Shown: in pieces, positions 21,839-32,372 of the stretch
How the letters are laid out: every line of letters starts with the position of its first letter
Position numbering within the stretch: the first letter of the stretch is position 1
Source: CAZDDW01 sp964480695
GTDB lineage: Bacteria; Patescibacteriota; Patescibacteriia; UBA9934; CAZDDW01
Reading direction: 5' to 3'
Assembly (NCBI GenBank): GCA_964480695.1
Contig: CAYZPO010000004.1
Span: 1-32,372, forward strand
DNA: 32,372 bases
The notes under the pieces: model-generated
What the model saw: the letters and a program-made list of their open reading frames with translations, nothing else
What the model was told of the DNA's origin: nothing
Database searches by the model: none
Program-made: the position numbers and the translations under genes

Positions 21839-23876
21839 CTATTCAGCAGGCTCTTCAACAGGAGCTTCCTCCTCGGCAGGCTCGTCTACTGGGGCTTCTT
21901 CCTCAGCAGGTGCCTCTTCCTCGACAGGAGCTTCCTCTTCAGCTGGAGCCTCTTCTTCTACAGGCTCTTCAGCAGGAGCTTCCTCCTCGGCAGGCTCGTC
22001 TACTGGGGCTTCTTCCTCAGCAGGTGCCTCTTCCTCGACAGGAGCTTCCTCTTCAGCTGGAGCCTCTTCTTCTGCAGGCTCGTCTACTGGCTCATCAGCA
22101 GGTGCGTCACCTCCACCTCCTCCGGCTGGAGCAGCTGGGGCTTCACCACCATCAAGGACGTACACATCAATGTCCTGAACAGTTCCGTTTGAGACAGTTA
22201 CCTGACCTTCCTCAACTCCCATGGCCATCCAGTTAAACTCGACTGGGAAGCCTAGAGTTCCATCAAGTTCGATGCGGAAGCCAGTTGTGCTTTCCTCACT
22301 GACGTACCAGTATCCTGGGATATTGACATCGCTGCGCAAGGTAGCATTTACGATTGGCTGGTATGAGTACTCATTCTCGAACTCAACCTCGACAAAGGTG
22401 TCGCCGGCCAAGATCGCGGCACGTCCAGCAGCATCGCTAGAAACGTTGACGTGGTCAAGGACACCTACACTAGATCCAAGGTCAGCAATTCCTCCAGCTA
22501 CTTGTACTGCACCTGCATCCTGCAAACTACCCTTCTGAGGCATAAGTAGAATCTCGATCTGACCAACTCCGGCTCCGCTGTGGGTTCCACGAGCGTAACC
22601 AACGATTCCATCGTCATCATCTGTTGTTGCCTGACCAACACCTGGTAAATCAGACAAGGTAATTGCATCACCAAAGCTTACTTCTCCGGTCACTCGAGCA
22701 AACACGCTTCCGACCAAACCAACCTGCCTTAGTCCACGTACTTCTCGTCCAGGCGTACCTTCACGGAGCAAGTACATACCTCGATCACCAGATTCAACAC
22801 CAGCTAACACGTCTCCGGCTTGAGCACGGCGATAGTTACCTGTGTCTGGATTCAATCCAATCAGATCACCAGCAACAATTTCACCCTCATAGTACAGCGT
22901 TGCCATGTATGCTGGTTGTTCACCATCTGCAAACTCGAAGCCTACCGGGTGCAAAAGCTCAGAATAGTCAGCTGCGGCGTTCATAGCAGCCCAAACTGTA
23001 TTTGAACCATAGTAAGCTACACCATCATCATCGGCATATAATGTACCTTCTGTGTGCCAGGTTGAAGCAGCAATAGGATTCATGAAGATGTGTGAATCTT
23101 CAACACCGGTGGTCATGTTAGAGATGTGCAAACCATAAGCCCTTTCAGTTCCAGCACCTCCTGTGGTTGCAGCGCCAGTAACCTTCAAACCGTAGCTAGT
23201 TACGGTATCATCAGCATGCCCTGTGTCAATGGCTGGCATTGTAATATCTACTCCAGCCCAATTGATGACTGTTGCTCCAGCATCAGCACTGGTATCGAGA
23301 AGACCGGCTGTTGGAAGATCAAACCCTTGCATGTTTGTTGTGGCTGTAGCGTTAGCAACTAGGGTTGGTGTTGACATTTCATAACCTGTTACATCAAAGT
23401 CGTCCTCTGCGGTTATGGTGGCATTTAAGTTGATGGACATACCAACAATATCAGCAGCCAATGTGGCCGTGGTCCAATCAACATCAATAACAGTTCCAGA
23501 AGTATTCTCCAAATCCATGTCAATCACTGCGGCACTAGTTGCTTCAGAGTCAAGCCAGAGAGAAACACCGTCAGCATCATTATCAAGCAACAAGGCGGTG
23601 TCAGCGTCCAGGTAGGCAATGTGATCACCGGCTGAACTTAGATCAGCAAAGTTGAAGAAGTTGTTTCCAGCACCATCCTCAAGAACTAGGAACTCTCCGT
23701 CTGCCACCTGAATAGTAGGGTTACCGGTATCTACAGCAAAACTATGTTCAACGGCTCCACCAAGAGTAAACTGGATTTCGTTGTCTGTAGCCTCACCAAT
23801 ATCAATCACCTCAGAGTTGGCACCAGTAATATCTCCACCAGTAATTGCCAGGTCACCTGTAGTACCAGAGTCAGTC
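21839..23876 (-). CDS. Giant secreted repeat protein, C-terminal part
   Basis: About 679 residues continue the protein starting at 31838; the scaffold gap lies between them. The first 290 residues continue the Asp/Ala/Thr-rich repeats. A globular region follows, with GLNPDTGNYRRAQAGDVLAGV, VRGLRQVGLVGSVFARVTG and GDAITLSDLPGVG, resembling the C-terminal domains of tail-fibre-like surface proteins. Then comes a beta-rich domain ending in VEFNWMAMGVEEG, and a low-complexity tail of EEEAPAEEEAPV-type repeats. The tail DNA is a 114-bp (38-residue) tandem duplication at 21861-22088. There is no C-terminal membrane anchor or LPXTG motif, so the protein may be released or held non-covalently. Joining to the N-terminal part is inferred from continuous composition and compatible frame. 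Confidence 0.8.
21861..22088. repeat. 114-bp tandem duplication encoding the acidic tail
   Basis: The 114-base unit starting at 21861 recurs at 21975 almost unchanged. Each unit encodes 38 residues of Glu/Ala/Pro repeats. Confidence 0.8.
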
Positions 23877-23886
23877 NNNNNNNNNN
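23877..23886. other. Assembly gap of 10 Ns
   Basis: Ten Ns lie inside the giant repeat gene. Two coding bases remain on the upstream side and one on the downstream side, so the halves join in frame if the true gap length is a multiple of three. The gap is inside repeats, so missing or collapsed units are likely. Confidence 0.95.
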
Positions 23887-26800
23887 GAATTTCCACTAGA
23901 GTCTACAAAATCAACAATAGATGTATCAATAAACTCAATTATTGGTGTAGTGTCAATGAACTTAAGTTCTGCATCCCATCCAGATCCGATGGCAATAGCG
24001 GTTTCAAGATTGGTTCCATCAGCAGAAGCTAGGTTAGCAATATTAATACCGTATAACACGTCCACCTCCGCACCAGTAGCAGCTGAAGTAGCGTTGATAT
24101 CCAGAGCAGCTATGGTATCAATGTCTGCATCATCAACCAAAGTGACATTAAGCTCCATCAAATCACTATCGATTAGTGTGGATGTGAGATCGAGCGTGCT
24201 AGCTCCGGTCTGGTTTGCTGTGTTGATCACGAATGATTCACCAGGGAGTAGATTGGCTGTCAGGTTACCAGTTGGATTAATTCCCAGAGCACCGTCAGAA
24301 GTAATATCATCACCGTTTACAGCAAGGTCACCGGTAGTCTCAATGTCACCGTCTTGGTTAACAGAGAACTGTTCAACACAAGCAGCATCACAGTTTGTAT
24401 CAAACTGAACAAAGTCAAAGGTTGCATCGTTTTCTTCATCTACCTGAAGATACAGCACGTCATTATCTGAGTAAGTTGCAGCGTTGGCGTAAACGGTCAA
24501 AACGCTCTCATCATCTGAATCAGTAATACCAACTGAGTTTGTGAATGTTGCAGCCTCTTGAACAGCAAGGGTGTCATTAAAGTCAACTGCGGTCTCTGAA
24601 ACGATACCTGTATCCCATCCAGTTCCGATGTTAAGAGCAGTTTCAGTATTAGTTCCATCAGCAGAAGCTAGGTTAGCAATGTTAATACCATATAGCACAT
24701 CTACTTCTGCACCAGTGGCAGCTGAGGTGGCGTTAATATCCAGAGCAGCTATAGCATCAATATCTCCATCATTCACCAAAGTGACGTTAAGTTCCATCAG
24801 ATCACTGTCGATTAGTGTAGATGTGAGATCAACAGTACTAGCTCCAGTCTGGTTTGCTGTGTTAATAGTGAAGGCTTCGCCAGGAATGATAGTGAACGAC
24901 AGGTTGCCAGTAGGATTAAGATCCAGTGCACCGTCAGCAGTAATGTTATCACCGTTTACAGCGATATCACCGGTTAAGACAAGGTCTCCAGTGTCACCGT
25001 TATCAGTCAAGGTCATCAGATCAACATTACCGTTATCCTCTTCCCAAGTGATGGTACCTCCATCGGCAAGCAAGATAGCTGTAGAGGCATCATTGAGATA
25101 AATGTTGGCGTCCCAATTAGCTCCAACGTGAAGTCCAACTTCGGTTCCAGCACCTGGAGTATCCAAATCGGTAATATCCACACCAATCAACATTCCAGCA
25201 CCGACCCCATAAGAATCAGCCTTGAACATGGTTTGGGTTCCATCTGTAGTAATGGTTCGACTGCTATTATTTGCAGTGTACCCAATACCGTCAAGTGTAC
25301 CGGTTGTTTGAGTAAGGGCTGGTAAGGTAACAGAATGACCTGCCCACTCAATATCACCGGCAGCAGTATTCTGTACAAGAGCACCGGCGTCAACAACTGT
25401 TCCATACATGGTTGTTGAATCACCAGAAGTCTGAGTCATTGCTGGCAGAAGAATTCCAGCACCATACACACCAAAACTATTAGCAGTAGTAACATTTGTC
25501 TGTAGATCCATGTACATTCCATAAACATTACCAGTCATGGTCTCAGCAGTATCGTAACGAACGTCAACTATATTTCCAGTACTGAACACATCAGCTCCGA
25601 TATCGATTGGAGTTGCGTTTGCACCACCGAGGACAATATCAACATTTCCAGCAGCCGTCATTGTAGCACCACTGTTTGCATTGATGTCGCTACCTGAAAG
25701 TGCGTTGAATGTATTTGCTGTGAATTGGAAGTCATCTGCTCCACCTATCTCAATGTCAATCTGGTTGTCTGTGTCAGCAGCGATAGATGTTGTTCCAGCA
25801 TCGTCAAGATCAATCTGGATACCATTCATGTCAATAAGAGTGGTAGTTCCGTTTGAACCTAATCCAATAGAAGTAGCGTTTGTAGCACCAAGGTCAAGTA
25901 GTCCAGCTCCATTAGTATCAAGTCCAGTTGTAGCAGCAACTGTAATCTCACCAGTTGAGGCTACATCGAAGTTAGCTGCGTTAATCAACTCACCCCAACC
26001 TGTACCAATAGCGATAGCAGTTTCAGTCAAGTTGGCTTGAGCTGTGATGTTAGAGATGTCAATAGCCTGCAAGAAGTCAGCGTCAGCAGTAGCGGCTGTA
26101 ACTGCGTTAATCTCAAGAGCAGCAAGACGATCTCCAGCAGCAGCATCATCTACATAGGTGTAGGCAATGTCGAGTGCATCGCTAGCGACTGAAGTTCCAG
26201 TAAGAGTCAGCATGTCTACAGTTCCTGCTGTTACGTTAATACCTGCTCCATCATCAGTGTCTAGAGTAACATCGAAGTCACCACCGGAAACTGTTAGATC
26301 TCCATCAGCCAAGGTAACGGCAGATCCAGCAAGAGCAGTGAAGGTATTAGCAGTCATCTGGAAGTCATCTGCTCCACCTATCTCAATGTCAATCTGGTTG
26401 TCTGTGTCAGCAGCGATAGATGTTGTTCCAGCATCGTCAAGATCAATCTGGATACCATTCATGTCAATAAGAGTGGTAGTTCCGTTTGAACCTAATCCAA
26501 TAGAAGTAGCGTTTGTAGCACCAAGGTCAAGTAGTCCAGCTCCATTAGTATCAAGTCCAGTTGTAGCAGCAACTGTAATCTCACCAGTTGAGGCTACATC
26601 GAAGTTAGCTGCGTTAATCAACTCACCCCAACCTGTACCAATAGCGATAGCAGTTTCAGTCAAGTTGGCTTGAGCTGTGATGTTAGAGATATCTAGAGCT
26701 AGGAAGAAGTCAGCGTCAGCAGTAGCTGCTGTAACAGCGTTAACTTCAATAGCTGCTAGTCTGTCAGCTGCAGCAGCATCGTCCACATAAGTGAAGGCAA

Positions 26801-29800
26801 TATCAAGCATGTCATTAGCAACTGAAGTTCCAGTAAGAGTGAGCGCATCTGCTGTTGTTGCAGTAGCACCAATATTAGCACCATCACCAGCATCAAGGGT
26901 GACGTTAAAGTCACCACCAGATACATCAACGTCTCCATCTGAGACTAAGATGTCACCAGTTGTTAATACAAGAGCGTCAGTTCCATCAGCAGCACCAGTA
27001 ATTGTTGTTAGTCCATCTTCACCAACTGAGAATACAGCGGCACCGGCAGTTACGTCCCAAGCGCGAACATACCAACCACCAGCAAGTGTTCCTTCAGTTA
27101 GTTGTAGATCAAGTAATGTTCCAGTAGTAAGTGCGGCAGCGTCAAGCTGAGCTACACCACCGGCAGCAGCTGCACCAATTGTAGTAGCTGTACCGTTGGT
27201 TACTAAGAAACTAGCAGCGTTATCTGCGTCAGTAATATCAAGTGAGCCGTCACTAACTACGATATCGCCGCCTGAGAAGGTCGCACCCACGGCAAAGTCT
27301 ACAGTTGAATCAAAGTCAGCAGTTCCGTCAACTTCGAGTTCGCCGTCAACCTCGGCTACACCAACAACCAAAAGGTCATTGTCACCGTCGGCTACGTCAC
27401 CGTCAGATCCATCGTTACCGATAACAGTTAAGTCACCGTCAATGGCAAATGGACCAGTAGCAACAAGTCCTACATCAACTCCACCAGTTCCAGCATTAAC
27501 CACAAACTCGGTTGCGCCAGTGGCGTTTCCAAGTGTAATTACTCGAGCGGCAGCACCAGTACCAATATTGATATTCTGTGCTACACCATCATTACCCATG
27601 TTAATCACACCAGCAGAAGAGTTTAGAGACAAAGCCCCAGTTGAGTCTAGGTCAAGCACTCCGCCGTCAGCAGCAATAGTAATGGCTGAACCACCGAGTG
27701 TGGCAGTTGAATCAGAGTCAATGGTGATGGCTGCAGTAGCATCAATACCATAGGTTCCAGTTACTGTATCAAGATATAGACCAGTAACAGTATTTGTATA
27801 GTCATCGCCGACTACGAGAGTCAGGTCACCATTAGTAGCTCCAGCAGCTGTAACTACGATCGAACCGTCTGCGGTATTCAAGGTGAAATTATCGGCAGCA
27901 TCAAGATCCATGTCATCACCTGAGTTGAGAACGATATCTCCACCATCAGCTCCAGCAACCGTGACATTAAAGTCTTCAGCGTCAGCATCAGTGGTTAGAT
28001 CAATATCCATACCACCAGCTGTGGCATCAATATTAAATCCAGTTGCTCCAGTTCCAGCTGAGCTCATCAAAAACACATTATCACCGTCAGAGGCAGCTGT
28101 AATTCCACCTCCACCAAGTGTGAGCAAGGCGTCGGAATCAATAGTCACTGTTCCGGCAACATCCAAACTAGCTAATCCAGTAACAGTGTTGGTGTAATCA
28201 TCTCCGACTACGAAAGTCAGGTCACCAGCAGTAGCTCCAGCAGCTGTAACAGCAACAGAACCATCAGCAGTATTCAAGGTGAAGTTGTCAGCGGCATCAG
28301 AAGTAACATCAATATCAATTCCACCAGCAGTGGCATTAATATCGAATCCAGTTGCACCTGTACCAGCTGAAGTCAAAGTGAAAGTATTAGCTCCATCAGA
28401 CACAGCAGTGATTCCAGCTCCACCTAGAGTTAGGAGAGCGTCAGAATCAATGGTAGCTGCTGCAGTAGCATCAATACCATAGGTTCCAGTTACTGTATCA
28501 AGATATAGACCAGTAACAGTATTTGTATAGTCATCGCCGACTACGAGAGTCAGGTCACCGTTAGTGGCTCCAGCAGCAGTTACTACGATTGAGCCATCTG
28601 CGGTGTTAAGAGTGAAGTTGTCAGCAGCGTCAAGATCCATGTCATCACCTGAGTTCAAGACAATGTCACCACCGTCAGCTCCGGCAACAACTACACTGAA
28701 ATCTTCAGCGTCAGCATCAGTGGTTAGATCAATATCCATACCACCAGCAGTGGCGTTAATATCGAATCCAGTTGCACCTGTACCAGCTGAAGTCAAAGTG
28801 AAAGTATTAGCTCCATCAGACACAGCAGTGATTCCAGCACCTCCAAAAGTCAGAAGCGCATCAGAGTCCATGGTAGCTGCACCAGTAGCATCAATACCGT
28901 AAGTTCCAGTTACTGTGTCTAGATATAGACCACCGACAGTATTTGTATAGTCATCAGCTACAGACAGAGTAATATCACCGTTAGCGGCTCCGGCTGCAGT
29001 AAAGACCATTGAGCCATCAGCTGTATTCAAGGTGAAATTATCATCTGCATCCAAATCCATATCATCACCAGAATCCAGAACAATATCACCAGCATTATCA
29101 GCTGTAGTAGTAACGTTAAAGTCATCAGTATCAGCATCAGCAGTGATATCAATATCAACTCCACCAGCGCTAGCATCTATATCGATAGCATTGGCAGCAG
29201 TTCCAGCTGAGCTAATCAAGAAAACATTATCACCATCAGAAGCAGCTGTGATTCCAGCTCCACCAAGTGTGAGCAAGGCGTCGGAATCAATTGTAGCTGC
29301 ACCAGTAGCATCAATACCGTAAGTTCCAGTTACTGTGTCTAGATATAGACCACCGACAGTATTTGTATAGTCATCAGCTACAGACAGAGTAATATCACCG
29401 TTAGCGGCTCCAGCTGCAGTGAAAGTCATTGAGCCGTCTGAAGTATCAACAGTAATATTGTCAGCTATGTTAACATCCCAATCATCACCAGATGAGAGAA
29501 CTAGGTCTCCATCAGTACCAGCAATGGCAATAGTCAGATCATGTGCATCATCGTCAGCAGAAGCAATTGAGAAGTTGTTAGCGCCGTCAGCATCAGTGAC
29601 ATCAATTGAAATTGTGTCAGCTGAGTCAATGGTCATGTCATCAGCTGAATCAATATCAATATCACCAGCAGAGGTACTAATTCCAATCGCGTCAGTTCCA
29701 GTTCCTGTTGAAGTCAGGAGTAAACTTGAATCAGTTGCTCCAGCAAGAGCTATAGTGAAATCTTCAGCACCAGCTCCTGAAGTCAGAGTAAAGTCAACAT

Positions 29801-31838
29801 CATCTACTGCTGTCATGTCTACTCCACCAGAAGAAGTCAGGACAATAGCGTCAAGGGCAGCTTCAGTGGCAGTAACGTTAACTGAACCGCCAGCAGAACT
29901 CAAAGTGAGATCTTCGCTAGCTCCAGTAACAGTAAAGTTAGAAGCTGTAGCAGCGTCAAGAGAAATTCCGGCTGAAGTATCAACAGTAACAGCACCAGTA
30001 ATATTGTTGTCCCAAATACCGGTTACTGTAGTAACAAAGTCATCACCGACAGTGAAAGTCATATCACCGTTAGTAGCTCCAGCAGCAGTTAAAGCAATGG
30101 CACCATCAGTGGTGTCAACATCAACTCCACCACCAGCTCCCTTTGAGTCAATATCAATTGCGGAAGCACTAGTGTTATTTGAGAGAATATCTACTCCTCC
30201 AGTACCAGCATGTAGAGCTAGTACAGTAGTAGTTAACTCATTACCAACGGTAATGTTGTTACCACCTTTGGCTGTACCAATGTCAATATCCTGAGAGTAA
30301 GTAGCGTTATCACCAATATCAATACTTCCACCGTTTACATAGGTGTCCAAAACGATTCCAGAACTGTTTTCTGAAACCAAGTTGATCGTACCACCACCAG
30401 AAGTAATGTTGATATTACCACCAGCAGCACTGGTATCCATGTTAATGTTACCGCTATTGTAGGTGTCGAAATCAAGTCCGCCACTACCAGAAGATACAGT
30501 AACTTTACCAGTTGTGTTATTGGTTGAATCGTAAGCGTCAACGTTAACTCCTAGACCAGCTGTAGCATCAGCATCAAGATCAATCGCACTTGTTCCACCA
30601 GTAGTTGGAGTCAAATTGATTCCACCACCAGAATCAACATCAAAATCATCACCAGTCTGAATCAATACGTCATCCTCTGCTTCAAGAGCGACATCATCTC
30701 CATCTTCACCAGCGCTTGTTGCTGAATCACCAGCAGTAATGATTACACTTTCTGTACCACCGTCAGCAACGTCAGCTGCGAACAGTGTAATATCACCCAA
30801 GCTTGTTGTTAGGTTAGAAGCAGCGTCAGCATCAAGACTGATCAATCCAGTTACATCAACGTCAAATGGACCACCGGTTAAGGCGTATCCAGCTGTAGCA
30901 CCGGTTACCATAGTAATACCGGTTCCAGCTGCGTCATTGGCGTCAAGTGAGATTGCATCAGCAGCAGCCTCGTCACCTTTAATAGTGACTGAAGCTACTT
31001 CAGCTTCAAGAGTTATATCACCGGCTGAAGTATTCCAGTTTGAAGCAGCATCAGCGTCTAAACTGATTGCTCCAGTTCCATCAATATCTACGGCCTGAGC
31101 ATCAGTGAAAGTTGCCCAAGCTGATCCAGCGTCCTGAATGACAAAGTCACCAGTACTTTGCAGATCAATATCAAAGTTTCCAGCTGCGCTAACATCAAAG
31201 GAAATACCGGTTGTTGCATCATCAACTGTAATTACCTGAGCAGCAGCACCGTAGTTATCGTATGCATCGTCCAAACTAGTTGATCCAGCACCAGCAGTAA
31301 GGTCTACCCATGCTGAAGCATTGGCATCGTAAACATACAAATTTCCAATTCCGGCTCCACTGTTATCATAGTACAACTGACCACCGTATCCGGTAGGTTC
31401 AGAAGCCATAGGCTCAGCTGCCCGAGCGACCATAGCGTAAGGTGCGGTATGGACTCGGACTCGAGGTGTAAAGTCCTCACTGTCATAAGTAATTAACATC
31501 CACAGATCTTCTTGAAATAGATCTGAGGCAAACGCGGTACCGTCTCCCAAAGTGGTTGAGAAGTATCCGTCTACAGTCGTAACTGAGTCGGTTTCTCCAG
31601 CCCACTCGATGTTTCCACCAGTCAGAGCATCGTACAGTACAAATGTAATGCTATACGAAGCATCTGCAAGCGGATCACCATCGGAGTCTTTGAGCCGACC
31701 TTGGTAACTCAAGTACCCCTGGTTGGGAGTGGCTGCTTCAGCCACAGGCACCAACGCAATTCCAAGTGACCCTACAGAGAAGTAGAGGACCATCATGGAA
31801 ATCACCGTTAGGTGAAGTGCTTTTTTTAGTCTTATCAT
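23887..31838 (-). CDS. Giant secreted repeat protein (adhesin/tail-fibre-like), N-terminal part
   Basis: This part encodes 2,650 residues. A Sec signal peptide (1-35, ending PVAEA) is followed by a 100-residue domain beginning GYLSYQGRLKDSDGDPLADA and ending PRVRVHTAPYAMVARA. That domain is common at the start of bacterial tail-fibre-like surface proteins. The rest is repeats rich in Asp, Ala, Thr and Gly, such as NFTLNTADGSIVVTAAGA and GDIVLNSGDDMDLDAAD, likely forming an elongated beta structure. Tandem 420-bp (140-residue) units fill about 27,700-29,450, with one shorter 309-bp unit. A 332-bp segment is duplicated almost exactly at 25726 and 26359. Cysteines are nearly absent; the only pair I noticed is in NCDAACVEQF. 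The charge is strongly acidic. The likely role is attachment or cell contact; it might instead be structural. Confidence 0.85.
25726..26057. repeat. 332-bp duplicated block, copy 1
   Basis: This block matches 26359-26690 apparently base for base at an offset of 633. It encodes the segment from DISNITAQANLTETAIAIG to IDIEIGGADDFQ. Confidence 0.8.
26359..26690. repeat. 332-bp duplicated block, copy 2
   Basis: This is the second copy of 25726-26057. Sequences diverge clearly on both sides. Confidence 0.8.
27741..29411. repeat. Tandem 420-bp coding repeats
   Basis: The landmark ATCAATACC before GGTTCC/AGTTCC recurs at 27741, 28470, 28890 and 29310. The spacings are 729 (420 plus 309), 420 and 420. 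Units at 28890 and 29310 share over 100 nearly identical bases. Confidence 0.8.
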
Positions 31839-31918
31839 AGATTTTTTATTATTAAATCTATATTTTTTATTAAAGAATTGAATTAAGTTAGTTTTTAAAT
31901 TATTATTTTCTTATTTTA
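31839..31918. other. AT-rich spacer before the giant gene
   Basis: This 80-base stretch is almost all A and T. It holds no clear hairpin, no Shine-Dalgarno and no convincing -35/-10 pair, although it must contain or follow the start signals of the giant gene. Confidence 0.5.
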
Positions 31919-32372
31919 TTAGTTTCTTATTTTCTTAAATATTATTGTTATGATTATTAACCCAATTAGGATCAGTCCGAATGTGTGCCAAATACTCCAG
32001 CCTCCAACACCTTTGACAGTCAATGTGGTTTCGCCAACAACCCAGTTCCCTGCTCGATCGTATGCCGTAACCGTAATCTCGTACTTTCCTGCTCCAAGAT
32101 CTGAGACCAACATTTCATTTCCATCTGTAGCATACCTTTGACCGCCAACATTGATCTCATAAAACTCGACTCCTGACGTCTGATCTGTAGTGCGAAAGCG
32201 CAAATACACTCCTTTGCCCTCTTCTATAGTATCGAAGTCCAATACGGGTACGACCGGATTTGGTGCTTCCGTATCTATCAAGATGCGATAGTGTGCTGGA
32301 TTAGTGTAACTTCCATCCGCTAACAGCGCTTTAATATGGAAGTACCAGATCCCGTCTTCGACATCTTCGATA
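31919..32372 (-). CDS. Ig-like surface protein with C-terminal membrane anchor, 5' part outside window
   Basis: The frame is open from the right window edge to a stop at 31919, giving about 150 residues. It begins inside a beta-rich domain (DGIWYFHIKALLADGSYTNPAHYRI), followed by IDTEAPNPVVP. An Ig-like/Big-type domain follows, with LRFRTTDQTSGVEFYEINVG and YEITVTAYDRAGNWV. The protein ends with one transmembrane helix and a short basic tail (IIFKKIRN). The N-terminal bulk therefore faces outside. A TTG at 32281 could be taken for a start, but the domain clearly continues upstream of it. It lies before the giant secreted protein on the same strand and may share its transcript. Confidence 0.75.
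   Translation of the reverse strand, partial: IEDVEDGIWYFHIKALLADGSYTNPAHYRILIDTEAPNPVVPVLDFDTIEEGKGVYLRFRTTDQTSGVEFYEINVGGQRYATDGNEMLVSDLGAGKYEITVTAYDRAGNWVVGETTLTVKGVGGWSIWHTFGLILIGLIIITIIFKKIRN

Noticed and set aside
23900..31800. Many plus-strand open frames opposite the giant gene
   Set aside because: They are mirror frames produced by the biased codons of the repeats, rich in Ser/Pro/Val, and lack start signals.
1..32372. tRNA or rRNA genes
   Set aside because: Looking for tRNA T-loop patterns and rRNA conserved segments by eye, I found none that fold properly.

Overview
The window reads as ordinary bacterial chromosome from a small-genome, ultra-small-cell lineage, most likely Candidate Phyla Radiation (Patescibacteria). 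This is inferred from gene content: a membrane-anchored Clp-type ATPase, a membrane-anchored MEMO1/AMMECR1 fusion, an archaeal-type NMN adenylyltransferase, a short mraZ-rsmH-ftsL cluster and a giant secreted repeat protein. TGA is used as a stop, so the UGA-recoding CPR lineages are unlikely. A run of 10 Ns at 23877-23886 marks a scaffold gap, so this is probably a metagenome assembly.

Almost every gene is on the minus strand, so reading runs right to left. 32372-31919 is the C-terminal end of an Ig-like, membrane-anchored surface protein. 31838-21839 is one giant secreted protein of about 3,330 residues, broken by the gap. 21756-21211 is a four-helix-bundle gene enclosed by inverted arrays of a 20-bp repeat. 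21202-19289 holds a small membrane protein, a DUF362 protein and NMNAT. 18861-19290 (plus strand) is an isolated transcription unit whose two ends are perfectly complementary. 18818-17895 is a REP-associated tyrosine transposase between inverted copies of its repeat. 17850-16043 is mraZ-rsmH-ftsL with a promoter and MraZ boxes, followed by a MITE-like element and a terminator. 15753-8302 carries tgt, a small unknown protein, an HD hydrolase, an ABC exporter, a three-domain membrane protein and an arylsulfotransferase-like protein. 7704-8225 (plus strand) is a small lipoprotein gene with its own promoter and terminator. 7576-1 is an envelope operon: small membrane protein, membrane Clp ATPase, MEMO1-AMMECR1 fusion and WecA-like transferase, then a caspase-like protease running off the window.

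Many genes act at the cell envelope: lipid-linked glycan initiation, export, sulfotransfer and esterase/deacetylase activities, and surface proteins. The most unusual non-coding signals are the long-range closing stem of the 18861-19241 transcript, the four-helix-bundle element with about 46-bp inverted ends, the dispersed GGGGTCAGGTCTT repeats tied to the transposase, and short palindromes inserted in frame into tgt, the DUF362 gene, rsmH and the MEMO1 fusion. The two plus-strand units also stand out because they have clear Shine-Dalgarno sites and share a terminator type, whereas most minus-strand genes have AT-rich leaders or no leader.
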